From Mermis nigrescens (lineage: Eukaryota; Nematoda; Enoplea; Mermithida; Mermithidae): a stretch of DNA of 64,000 nucleotides. Of this stretch, positions 12,801 through 23,361 are shown in pieces. The translations under genes and the position numbers were made by a program. Every line of letters begins with the position of its first letter. Within the stretch, counting starts at the first letter, position 1. The notes under the pieces were generated by a model. The model had not been told where the DNA came from. It did not search any database and was given only the letters and a program-made list of their open reading frames with translations. The stretch lies in the NCBI GenBank assembly GCA_036768485.1, contig JAVLUZ010000143.1, forward strand, positions 5,384,346-5,448,345. The letters run 5' to 3'.

Positions 12801-12923
12801 GTGAAGGATCTGCAAAAGATTTTGAGCAAATGGCAGGAAGTATGCGAAGGTTGTCTGGAAAAATCGGACTATGTCAGACGAATTAAGGAAGTTATGCCGA
12901 AACATGTCAAGGCTGAGCTATAG
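6883..12923 (+). CDS. MANF: MANF (ARMET), ER stress-inducible secreted neurotrophic factor homologue
   Basis: Exons 6883-6961, 8281-8408, 10371-10512 and 12757-12923 join with matching phases (1, 0, 1) and GT-AG borders to give 171 aa. Residues 1 to about 17-21 are a hydrophobic signal peptide. The saposin-like domain follows with Cys25 and Cys28 (CGVC), Cys58, Cys70, Cys101 and Cys112; the C-terminal SAP-like domain contains [13 protein letters not shown] and the CEGC motif (Cys146, Cys149). All eight family cysteines are present. The protein ends KAEL, an ER-retention-like tail where human MANF has RTDL and fly has RSEL. MANF resides in the ER lumen, binds the chaperone BiP and is secreted on stress. 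Its introns are filled with MITEs, but the coding frame is intact. Assignment rests on near-continuous similarity and length (human 182, fly 173). Confidence 0.96.
7188..7580. repeat. MITE family M3 in MANF intron 1
   Basis: Starts at CCATACATGCACAGCATGGGAA and runs through the M3 landmarks: the TTTCTGACGATGCTCTATC block, AACAAAATATAGTCAAAA, the hairpin word at 7383-7395, and the TTTTTTGGGGGGATGAAAA block, ending near GGATCATGTGTGT. Right after it, 7565-7745 is a diverged relative of the palindrome at 4385-4527. Confidence 0.65.
8430..8930. repeat. M1 and M2 fragments in MANF intron 2
   Basis: 8430-8640 is a right-end M1 fragment (TGTATTCGACGAAGATTTT, then TATATCTTTATAATGGCAGA). 8690-8930 is an M2 body (CCCCCCAGAAATCAAAATA, TTTTTTGATGCCAATGGATA, CTGCCCACGTATAATG). 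An M3-type tail CAAGATTATGTATGGT follows at about 8949-8965. Confidence 0.6.
9795..9845. repeat. TA-rich microsatellite
   Basis: Degenerate ACATATCTATATATAT-type simple repeat in MANF intron 2. The rest of this intron, about 9060-10370, shows no gene and no recognisable element. Confidence 0.6.
10560..11160. repeat. Repeat with M3-like core in MANF intron 3
   Basis: Contains GGGGTGAAATCCCAAAAAT, a variant hairpin word GGCGTGAAGCGCC (about 10824-10836) and C-rich runs (TACCCCCTCACCCCC). The mix resembles M3 but the ends are not clear. Confidence 0.4.
11569..12016. repeat. Two adjoining M2 copies in MANF intron 3
   Basis: Two consecutive M2 bodies, each with the TTTTTTGATGCCAATGGATA and ACCATTTT/ACCGTTTTC blocks, ending at GCCGCCCACCTATGG (near 11805) and GCTGCCCACCTATGA (near 12014). 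No clear target duplication, so one may be inserted in the other. Confidence 0.6.
12159..12445. mobile_element. Short H1-type hAT MITE in MANF intron 3
   Basis: Starts CAGGGCGGATTTAAGGGGGC and ends ATCCTGGATCCGCCTCTG, the inverted CAGNGGCGGATC ends seen in the longer H1 copies at 34930-35999 and 58447-60919. I do not see a clean 8-bp duplication here. Confidence 0.55.
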
Positions 12924-13100
12924 TAGACAGAATTATTTCGCATTTGTGCTCTTATTGTACCAACACATTCTAAATATTGTGCGATGCTGTTACTGGTCGA
13001 TGCTTCGTTCTATGGGTGGTTATTTGTTCGTCATTATTCGTCGTTATCGGTTTACTCGATTCTTTTCTTTAGAAACTTACCTTTTATATCTTCTTTAAAA

Positions 13101-13106
13101 AATAAA
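13101..13106 (+). promoter_or_regulatory. MANF poly(A) signal
   Basis: AATAAA 178 bp after the MANF stop codon and before the next repeat; the likely end of the MANF transcript. Confidence 0.55.
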
Positions 13107-13551
13107 TAGTAATTACCTGCTTTTTGCGTTCGACATAGATTTGAGCGAAATTCGCGCTCTAATCCGCCAATTTTCAGATTCGGATAAAAAATAACATTTT
13201 ATTATGTACATACATATAGATGCATATGACATACCTACCTACATACATAAGTAAACGTCTGAAACAATTAATCTGTTCGGCACAACTTTGGGCATAAGTT
13301 TTAAGAATTTATACCGACAGTAAGCCGACAGATTACGATAATTAGGCATCAGGGCAATGCTATAATCGCATTGTGTCAGTTTAGCATCGCAGGTGTTTAA
13401 TTTTTAAAACTTGTGTGGAGCGGACTATAAGTCGTCCGTCGGACAATTGTGAAATTTAGTTATACAGTAGAAGAAAGGATATTCGGTTCCGAGCAGCTAT
13501 ACCAACTTAAAAAAGTACCTATCTGCTATACCACTGTAGTGTGCCGTGCAT

Positions 13552-13790
13552 AGTTGGGCAGCACCAAAGTTCTGTAGGGGGTGAAAGATTTTTCAAAGGT
13601 TGAGAAATGGTCTTTAAAATGATGGTGTGGCGAAAACGCCATTTTTTAACGTTTCTCATCGATAATTATCTACTGACATCAAAAAATTGCGAAGAAAAAC
13701 AAGAAATTTTCAAAAAATTGAATTCTGGGTGGGCTATTTGGTTTTCTGAGGCGGCCCATACCCCCTCACGCCCACGTGTTGTGCCCCGCC
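13552..13790. repeat. MITE family M2 downstream of MANF
   Basis: M2 body in the orientation beginning TTGGGCAGCACCAAAGTTC and ending CACGCCCACGTGT. A TGTGCC repeat flanks it on both sides, compatible with the 6-bp duplication seen for intact M2 copies, but the left end is diverged. Confidence 0.6.
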
Positions 13791-13962
13791 CTGGTATTAG
13801 ATCCAGTGAGCCAAATTTCTGCTCCGTGATTGTCATTTTTGCATACTAGCCTATGCTCGCGTTTAGGCAGCCTACCAACGTAGGCAGCAAGAAAATTCTA
13901 ATACGTGGAAGTGTTCTTGATTTCTCGCAGCAACCTTAACCCTTCGTTTACCGTGCCCTATG

Positions 13963-14729
13963 TAGTGTTATTTTGGTAGCCCAAAAATAATTAAAATATG
14001 ATATTGGTATAGTTAGCTTAATTTTAATATGATATAAATATGATATTTCGCTATTTTTTATTTAAAATATGATATATTTTTGATATTTGGTATATATTTA
14101 ATATATTTTTGGTAGGTAGAGTTTAAATCACAATCAGCGAAGCTCAACGCTCAACAATACAGGTGGCAAACAAGGATAAAGAAAACAAATAATTTAATGG
14201 TCAATATCATTCCTACCTACCTATCTAATATTTTAAATTTAATGCTTAAACTTATGTGAAACAGTCTATAGGCTAACTTTAATTATGAGCTGAGCTCACC
14301 TTATGTTACGCTTTTATCAACACAGACAGATGTTACTTCACTTATACTACGCTGCGCTAATTGTACACACGAATAACGCTGGTATATATGTACAAACCTC
14401 AACGGAGACTATATGTATGAGGTGGCTCGGCTCGGTATTTATATGTACATACATACTTGTACGTATAGTCTCAACCTGTGGAAAATACCTACTGCATCAT
14501 AGGTAAAAAAAGTAGGTAAGGTGAAGAGCAGAAAATGAAAAAGTGGTATCACTTCATACTAAAATTATACCAAAATTATATCAAAAATCTCTCCACATTT
14601 TCCAGATTTTTAATATGATAAGAATTTAATATACCAAAATTCACAGAATTAAAATATAATATTGATAGTCCAGCAGGTGCCTACCAAAATCATACCAAAA
14701 TTTATTTTTGGTATATCAAAATAACACTA
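13963..14729. mobile_element. hAT-type MITE with ATATGATAT subterminal repeats
   Basis: Ends TAGTGTTATTTTGG and CAAAATAACACTA are inverted. The perfect 8-bp duplication GCCCTATG lies at 13955-13962 and 14730-14737. The outer 130 bp on each side are filled with AATATGATAT and TACCAAAAT words, and the centre has no transposase. The size is 767 bp. Confidence 0.85.
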
Positions 14730-14737
14730 GCCCTATG

Positions 14738-15451
14738 CCGGCGGCATAGTGAATCACTTTACTGGCATTTTTTCTGCTCTTCCTTATCCATGTCCAAAAC
14801 TTTGTCTAGCCTCGTTTTGGCTTCATTTACATCGTTTTTAATGGTTTAGCTCGATGAGAACTTATAGCGCAGTGAGAAATGAGCACTTTTTGGCCTATTT
14901 ACTTTGATATCACAAGAATTCAAAATGGAAAATATGGTTCTAAGAAAAAATTCAGTGTTTTATTTCTTTCCAGCTTTACAAACGCATTCCCTGGTTGTGT
15001 TTAACAACAGAAATCTACTTTTCTTGTTTCTGCATGATTGTCTATTCTTATGCATTGTAATAGTTTTTTACTTGTACCTTATTCAAAAATAATTTTCATA
15101 GAAAATAACATACATATTTTGGAAGAGCATAAAAAATTACACTAAGTGAAAGTCATAACTGTCAGACCATGTAAAGAGGGTGTAGCTTAATAGGGACTGG
15201 GAGTTTTTCTTATGATGGTGCGCTTCGACTACAAAAAAAATGATCGTAAACGGATGGTTAACCATAATATATTTTGCTGAAGTTATTAGACTTTTTAAAC
15301 ATCAAAGCGAAGAAAAGCCGTTTGGAATGGAACAGATTTCTTTCAATGTCAATTCAGTCTTTTGTTCCACATTTTTGCCAAATTGTATGAGAAAACAAAG
15401 TGTAAAATTCTGTGTAAATAAATGTCAAAGTATCCTTACTGTCGCAGACAT
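14738..15451. other. No gene or repeat recognised
   Basis: AT-rich spacer. Short ORFs at 14904-15092 and 15240-15548 do not look like proteins; the second runs into the hAT end at 15460. Confidence 0.3.
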
Positions 15452-15789
15452 CATCGCTCCAGGGTTGCCAGGTGCAGGAGACCTGAATTCAGGAGAAAAA
15501 TTTTCAGGAGCAGGAGCAGGAGAATGGGCTTTTCAGGAGAAGTTGTAAACATGCAGGAGAATGCAGGAGAATTTTAAAATGTCAGGAGAATTCAGTGGAA
15601 TCCTGAAAATCTAGGAGAATTCAGGAGAATTTTCAAAACTTAAACAGCAAGTTATAATGATTATCATACATTAACCTCCTTACTGTACTTACCGTAGTTA
15701 GTTAAAACTTAAAATTTTGAACATCCTAACATTTATATGCAACAAGAAACTGTTGTTCGTGATTTTGACGTTCTCAAAACAAAATATCA

Positions 15790-18461
15790 ACAACAACAAT
15801 TTATTCGCTAAGTCAAAAGAAAATATTAACATACATGGATAGGACGAATGAACGAAAATGAAAATACATGAAAGACAAAACAAATTAAGTATGACGAAGC
15901 AGGGTAAACGTAAAGGCAATAGAAAAAACTGCTCTTACTTACGCCCCTTTAAGAAATTTAGAAAGGTTTAATCTTTTAAGTTTAGTCAGAAAAACGTGTC
16001 TATTTGGAGCACTTATAATCTGTTCAGGTAGAGAGTTCCAGATAGGAATTATTCGATTACAAAAATCAAATTTTCTGCAATTTTTATTTACATGATTGAC
16101 GAGAAGTTTACAAGAATTTGCTGCTCGATTAGAATTTAAATTAATTGTGAAGAAATCCTTGAAAGGAAGAGCTTTACATTTGATAATACAAAAGGCTAAT
16201 GTTAGGTCGTTATGGAGGCGTCTTAGCTCAAGAGTGTCCAGACCAAGTTCGTGTAATCTTTCAGCATATGTCAAATTTTTATCACTAAAAATTCGTTTCG
16301 TAAACCTTCTTTGAACCCGTTCGACGGAGGTGATATCACACAGCAGGTAAGGACTCCACAAAACACAGCAAAATTCAAGCACTGGTCGAACGTAAGTAAT
16401 GAAGGCCTTAACAAGTAATAATCTATCTTTAGAAATAAAACTACGCAAGATCAGATTGCTTAACTGCATGCCTTTTTTCACAATATATTCACAATGAGAT
16501 CTGGACGATAAATTAGAATTCAGAAAAACACCCAAATCTTTTACACAAAGTGTGTCAGTAGAAAGATAGAAATCATTTATGTGATAAGAATGCCTAGGGT
16601 TTGAACTACCCAGATATAGAACTAAACATTTATTTACTGATATTTTTAATTGCCATGTATTGGCCCACTCATGCACATAATTTATGTCAGCTTGAAGTGT
16701 CATGAAATTGGATGATAGATTCCAAAGTTTGATATCGTCAGCAAACAAAGTAAAATTACTGTTTTGGCGCATTTCACATAAGTCGTTAATGAAGATTAAA
16801 AAAAGTGTGGGACCTAGTATACTACCCTGGGGCACGCCACTGGTAACAGGAATGGAATCAGATAAAGAATTTTTAATTTTAACGACTTGGGATCTATTAG
16901 TCAAGAAATTTTCGATCCAATTAAAAGAGAGTTTGTTCAGTCCATAAGATGCCAACTTAATTAGCAGTTTTTGGTGTGACACGGTATCAAAAGCCTTACA
17001 AAAGTCAATGTAGACAATGTCAACAGGAATTCCCTCATCTAGAAATTTGGTCCACTGATTTTTGCACTCAACAAGTTGTAACGCACATGATCTATTTTTT
17101 CTAAAACCAAACTGTTTTTCACTTAGCAGATTTTGCTTCTCTAGATAAGAAAGCAAGGACATGTTCATTATAGATTCCATTAATTTACAAGAAACACAAC
17201 ATAAGGAAATTGGACGATAGTTATCAACTGATGACATATCCCCCTTTTTATGAACTGGGATCACAACAGCTTTTCGCCAAAAATCGGGTATCTTTCCACT
17301 TTGATAAGAAACGTTGAAGATGGTTTCCAAAGGTGAGAGCAACACTGTTTTCAACTTTTTAATAAAATATGCACACAAGCCATCGGGGCCAAGCGACAAA
17401 GTGGGCTTAAGCCTACTTATGGATTCAGAAATAGTCAGAACATCAAATTTTACAGAAAGAGGATGAGCATCACTTTTGACTCTGTTTGCGAAATGGGGAG
17501 AAACAAGATCGTCAATAACAAAATTACTCGCAAAAAAGAGTTGTAAGCATTAGCTTTTTCAAAATCATTATCTATCATCCTACCATCACACATTAATATT
17601 GAAGCTGACTTTGTCTTTCTTAACCGGTCATTTACGAAAGAATAAAAATTTTTTACATTTCGAGAATTTAAAAGCTTACGTTCCTCCCTCGTGAAGAGAT
17701 CTTTCAAAGCAAATTTAATTTCTTTAGTAATCTTCTTATACTTGCTTAAAATAACAGGGCAACGACTCTTTTTATACTTTTCCCAGAGTTCCTTTTTAAT
17801 TACTTGCAATTTACGACACGACTTTGGCAGTGATTTTTTATGCACAGTATGCTTAAAGGGAACGTATCAATATATAGCCTCATTAATTATGTCAAGAAAA
17901 ACAACATAAAAATCGTTAATGCTAATGCAATGGGTAAAACAGAGGTGCCAATCGATAGAGGCTAAAAAAATCTCGATAGATGCATAGTCCGCTTTTCTAA
18001 AGTCATACTCAAGGGAAGTTTGGTTGGGTACTACAGACGCAGGTAAACTGAACTCAATGCTACAATGATCACTATTAGAGAAAGGTTCAGTAGTTAATAC
18101 ATTGAAGACAAGATTGCTGGAAGTACACAAAATTAGATCAAGAATATTTTCATCTCTATTTGGATCAAAAGATAATTGTATAAGACCAAGATTGACAAAA
18201 CAATCATAAAATACTTGTGTCACAGGCTTTCTATAAGCAGAAATAATATTCAAATTCAAATCAGGCAAATTAAAATCACCTAGTAGGATACAATTTTGAG
18301 CATTTTCGACATAATGTTCAAATAATTTACTTAACTTATTAGCGATTTCTGAGTCATATTGGGGTGGACGATAACACATTATGAATCTGACAGATTTTTT
18401 ACATAAGTGAAAATCACAAACTAATACTTCAGGACACAAGAATTCTTCCACAATAGAAACA
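15790..18461 (-). pseudogene. LINE-A copy 1: 5'-truncated CR1-like ORF2
   Basis: Antisense to LINE-B and collinear with copy 2 up to 18461, where similarity stops abruptly. It retains most of the endonuclease (17867-18451; RFIMCYRPP, LLGDFNLPDLNL, SNSDHCSIEF) and the full RT (15939-17399; RPISLCCVSCKLMES, GVPQGSILGPTLF, LFADDIKL). Two lesions separate these: a CGA-to-TGA nonsense change at 17867-17869, and a lost A in a homopolymer near 17530. The C-terminus ends SKFLKGA. The 3' tail is AATAAATTGTTGTTGTTG on the minus strand at about 15790-15810. Confidence 0.88.
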
Positions 18462-19551
18462 TTGTCGATTTGTGCTTTGTTACAGAAGTCCTTTGCTGAA
18501 TAATGAAATGAACAACTAACTACTCGAATATTTAGAATGGTCTTGTAGAACTTCTAGGATCATCGTATTATTGGGGGATTTTAACTTTCCAGAAATAAAA
18601 TGGAACAAACATTTTTACTTGCTGAAAATAGTATCTCTTCACATTTTTTTGATTTTGTGAATCAGGTCGGATTACACCAGTTCATACGTCAACCAACATT
18701 AGGTAATAATATACTGGATTTAGTTTTTGCTCAGACAAGTCATCCATATTCGATATACAACATTTGCCACCTTTTGCATCTAGTGATCACGCATGACTCA
18801 GTTGAGTTCAATATATCCACTCCTCCTATAGAACTTAAATCATAACACTCGAAACCTCGACTTTAAAAGAGCTGATTATGATTCGATTATTCGTGATTTA
18901 TCCATAATAAGCTGGCCTGATGTTTTTTCAAACTGTGTAAACATTGACGATTTTTAAAAAGCTTTTTCTACTAATTTAATTGAAGCCATTAAATCCCATG
19001 TTCCTTTTAAGAAGCATCCTATTAAAAATAAAAAGTTTCCCACAATGTTTTGTGTCTTCAGAAGAAAAAGTTAAAAATTTGGAGAAATCTTAAGAAAAAT
19101 CCGAATTTGAAAAATCTATACAAAAACATCTGTAATGATGTGAATGATGCGGTAGCTTCATTTTGCTGTAAAGAGGAAGAAAATTTACTAAAAAATGGTT
19201 CTAATTTGAAAAAGTTCTACAGTTTTGTCAATACTCGGCTAAACTTGAAGCGCTTAATTCCCGATTTAGAGGTTAATGGTCAAATTGTATCCAACCAATC
19301 AATCAAGGCAGATGCTTTTAATACATTTTTTGAATCGGTTTTCACTTTAGACAATCATGAGATTCCAGATAATGTGAATCAGCGTAAACAACAACAACAA
19401 CAACAACAACAATTCATTCGCTAAGTCGAAAGAAAATATTAACATACATGGATAAGACGAATGAACGAAAATGAAAATACATGAAAGACAAAACAAATTA
19501 AGTATGACGAAGCAGGGTAAACGTAAAGGCAATAGGAAAAACTGCTCTTAC

Positions 19552-22276
19552 TTACGCCCCTTTAAGAAATTTAGAAAGGTTTAATCTTTTAAGTTTAGTC
19601 AGAAAAACGTGTCTATTTGGAGCACTTATAATCTGTTCAGGTAGAGAGTTCCAGATAGGAATTATTCGATTGCAAAAATCAAATTTTCTGCAATTTTTAT
19701 TTACATGATTGACGAGAAGTTTACAAGAATTTGCTGCTCCATTAGAATTTAAATTAATTGTGAAGAAATCCTTGAAAGGAAGAGCTTGACATTTGATAAT
19801 AGAAAAGGCTAATGTTAGGTCGTTATGGAGGCGCCTTAGTTCAAGAGTGTCCAGACCAAGTTCGTGTAATCTTGCAGCATATGTCAAATTTTTATCACTA
19901 AAAATTCGTTTCATAAACCTTCTTTGAACCCGTTCGACGGAGGTGATATCACACAGCAGGTAAGGACTCCACGAAACAGCAATATTCAAGCACTGGTCGA
20001 ACGTAAGTAATGAAGGCCTTGACAAGTAATAATCTGCCTTTAGAAATAAAACTACGCAAGATCAGATTGCTTAACTGCATGCCTTTTTTCACAATATATT
20101 CACAATGAGATCTGGACGATAAATTAGAATTCAGAAAAACACCCAAATCTTTTACACAAATTGTGTCAGTAGAAAGATAGAAATCATTTATGTGATAAGA
20201 ATGCCTAGGGTTTGAACTACCTAGATATAGAACTAAACATTTATTAACTGATATTTTTAATTGCCATGTATTGGCCCACTCATGCACATAATTTATGTCA
20301 GCTTGAAGTGTCATGAAATTGGATGATAGATTCCAAAGTTTGATATCATCAGCAAACAAAGTAAAATTACTGTTTTGGCGCATTTCACATAAGTCGTTAA
20401 TGAAGATTAAAAAAAGTGTAGGACCTAGTATACTACCCTGGGGCACGCCACTGGTAACAGGAATAGAATCAGATAAAGAATTTTTAATTTTAACGACTTG
20501 GGATCTATTAGTCAAGAAATTTTCGATCCAATTAAAAGAAAGTTTGTTCAGTCCATAAGATGCCAACTTAATTAGCAGTTTTTTGTGTGACACGGTATCA
20601 AAAGCCTTACAAAAGTCAATGTAGACAATGTCAACAGGAATTCCCTCATCTAGAAATTTGGTCCACTGATTTTTGCACTCAACAAGTTGTAACGCACATG
20701 ATCTATTTTTTCTAAAATCAAACTGTTTTTCACTTAGCAGATTTTGCTTCTCTAGATAAGAAATCAAGGACTTGTTCATTATAGATTCCATTAATTTACA
20801 AGAAATACAACATAAGGAGATTGGACGATAGTTATCAACTGATGACATATCTCCCTTTTTATGAACTGGGATCACAACAGCTTTTCGCCAAAAATCGGGT
20901 ATCTTTCCACTTTGATAAGAAACGTTAAAGATGGTTTCTAAAGGTGAAAGCAACACTGTTTTCAACTTCTTAATAAAATATTCACACAAGCCATCGGGGC
21001 CAAGCGACAAAGTGGGCTTAAGCCTACTTATGGATTCAGAAATAGTCAGAACATCAAATTTTACAGAAAGAGGATGAGCATCACTTTTGACTCTGTTTGC
21101 AAAATGGGGAGAAACAAGATCGTCAATAACAAAATTACTCGCAAAAAAAGAGTTGTAAGCATTAGCTTTTTCAAAATCATTATCTATCATCCTGCCATCA
21201 CACATTAATATTGAAGCTGACTTAGTCTTTCTTAAACGGTCATTAACAAAAGAATAAAAATTTTTTACATTTCAAGAATTTAAAAGCTTACGTTCCTCCC
21301 TCGTGAAAAGATCTTTCAAAGCAAATTTAATTTCTTTAGTAATCTTCTTATACTTGCTTAAAATAACAGGGCAACGACTCTTTTTATACTTTTCCCAAAG
21401 TTCCTTTTTGATTACTTGCAATTTACAACACGACTTTGGCAATGATTTTTTATGCACAGTATGCTTAAAAAGAACGTATCGATGTATAGCCTCATTAATT
21501 ATGTCAAGAAAAACAGCATAAAAATCGTTAATGCTAATGCAATGGGTAAAACAGAGGTGCCAATCAATAGAGGCTAAAAAAATCTCGATAGATGCATAGT
21601 CCGCATTTCTAAAGTCATACTCAAGGGAAGTTTGGTTGGGTACTACAGACGCAGGTAAACTGAACTCAATGCTAGAATGATCACTATTAGAGAAAGGTTC
21701 AGTAGTTAATACATTGAAGACAAGATTGCTGGAAGTACACAAAATTAGATCAAGAATATTTTCATCTCTATTTGGGTCAAAAGATAATTGTATAAGACCA
21801 AGATTGACAAAACAGTCATAAAATACTTGTGTCACAGGGTTTCTATAAGCAGAAATAATATTCAAATTCAAATCAGGCAAATTAAAATCACCTAGTAGAA
21901 TACAATTTTGAGGATTTTCGACATAATATTCAAATAATTTACTTAACTTATTAGCGATTTCTGAGTCATATTGGGGTGGACGATAACACATTATGAATCT
22001 GACAGATTTTTTACACAAGTGAAAATCACAAACTAATACTTCAGGACACAAGAATTCTTCCACAATAGAAACATTGATGATTTTTAGGGACTTCTTGAAA
22101 AAGAGTGTGACACCTCCCTTATAGCCAATTCTGTCACATCTGTGAACAGAATAAGTTGCATATGGATAAATAAGGCCATCAAAAATATGATCATGTAACC
22201 ATGTCTCAGAGACGAACACTAAATCATAACGTTCCGAAGAAAGTAGAGCATGAAATTCAGATATCTTATTTAGCAA
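19552..22276 (-). pseudogene. LINE-A copy 2 ORF2: AP endonuclease plus reverse transcriptase
   Basis: The ORF runs from ATG 22276 in one frame to about 19980. The endonuclease region has VFVSETWL, YKGGVTLFF, RFIMCYRPP, LLGDFNLPDLNL and SNSDHSSIEF. The RT region has VIPVHKKGD, NYRPISLCC, YIDFCKAFDTVSH, GVPQGSILGPTLF and the catalytic FADD box. One nonsense codon, TGA at about 21272 where copy 1 reads CGA, interrupts the linker, and a 2-base loss near 19975 shifts the frame for the last 150 residues (19552-20025). Two point repairs would leave it open, so it is a young copy. Confidence 0.88.
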
Positions 22277-22360
22277 ACTTATAGCATTAAATAAAACACA
22301 GCTGATATTGATTTTCTTAGAATTGAGCTTTTTAACAGGAACAGTAGGGGCGTGAACTCC

Positions 22361-23193
22361 CTAAGGGCGAGGCAAAGGACGCTTAAACTGCTTCAACTCA
22401 TAAGAATTACGATCGATGAACCAATTCATCTCGCCCGAATCCCGTTTTTCAGCCAATTCAGCATTCAAATGGCGAAGGGTTTTGCGCTGTTGCCAAGTGC
22501 AATCAGCATAGACCTTCGATCGACGGCCTCGATCAGAAAATTTTGAAACGCAACGGATCAATTCGGCCTTTGATTGTTCAGAATCACACTTTACCTTAAG
22601 GATACGTGGCAAATCGCAACCGTCCTTCCTCGAGACGATGACAGGGCCCGACCGACGGATGCTGATGAGTCTTGTCGTGTCGAAACCGGTCTGTGAGGCA
22701 AAATGCTTGACATCATTGTCCAATTTCTCGTCTTGATTGATTGGAGCGAAGTTTTCCAGGACGACAGTGGTCTTTTTCGACTCGGCTTCCATCATATCAC
22801 GTACAGCACTAATGACCATCTTGTTGAGATCCATCGGTGGATGGACAGCAGCTAGATTGTTCGGAGCAGGATTTTTGTAACCAGATCTGCCAGCTTGTCG
22901 AGACGACTTGTAACCGTAGATTCAAATGAAGCGAACCGTTTTTCCAAGCTGGTAAGCTTAAATTCGAGCGAAAACATGCATTTCCCCATCGGCAAACAGA
23001 TGGGGCAAAAATACAATTGATCCAAATCGGCCATAATGTTGAACTGAACGTCCGTCAGGCCAAGGCAACCAGCGTGGAACCACTTGTCGCAAAAATCGCA
23101 GCAAAGCGCCTTTGCGTCGTCGTCCACATGACCTCTGCACTTGCCGCACGACTCGAGATCGAATTTCGGACCACTAGCTCGTTTTTTCGCCAT
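22361..23193 (-). pseudogene. LINE-A copy 2 ORF1 with N-terminal PHD finger
   Basis: The first part (23193 to about 22870) has a Cys4-His-Cys3 PHD-type finger: CGKCRG, then ALCCDFCDKWFHAGCLG, then YFCPICL. It is followed by a predicted coiled coil (FKLTSLEKRFASFESTV). After a frameshift in an A-run near 22870 the protein continues at 22834 into a basic region (LISIRRSGPVIV, RRSKVYADCTWQQRKTLRHL) ending at a TAG at 22361-22363. PHD-bearing ORF1 proteins are known in CR1-group LINEs. The TAG is followed in the same frame by the ORF2 reading frame. Confidence 0.8.
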
Positions 23194-23361
23194 TGAATGA
23201 ATGAATTTGCTATATTATCTTAACTATGGCGCAATCGAATTGACCAACAATATGACCTTCCAGATCGTCCGAAAGTTGCTTTTGAATATTCGGTAATTTC
23301 CTTGGCGTGTTGAATAAGCTATAACCCACATATTCTGTTGATTCCGATGGGTTTTGCGCAT

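Larger units (their letters stand above)
19388..23297 (-). mobile_element. LINE-A copy 2: nearly complete CR1-like retrotransposon
   Basis: A full unit with ORF1, ORF2 and a 3' tail of (TTG)8 at 19388-19412. It is inserted antisense into LINE-B, whose ORF2 continues on both sides. It is very similar to copy 1 along the shared part, so the family amplified recently. Only a few inactivating changes are visible. Confidence 0.88.

Noticed and set aside
16096..16947. Plus-strand ORFs across 16096-16314 and 16702-16947
   Set aside because: Antisense shadows of LINE-A copy 1 RT; the same shadows recur at 20313-20558 in copy 2.
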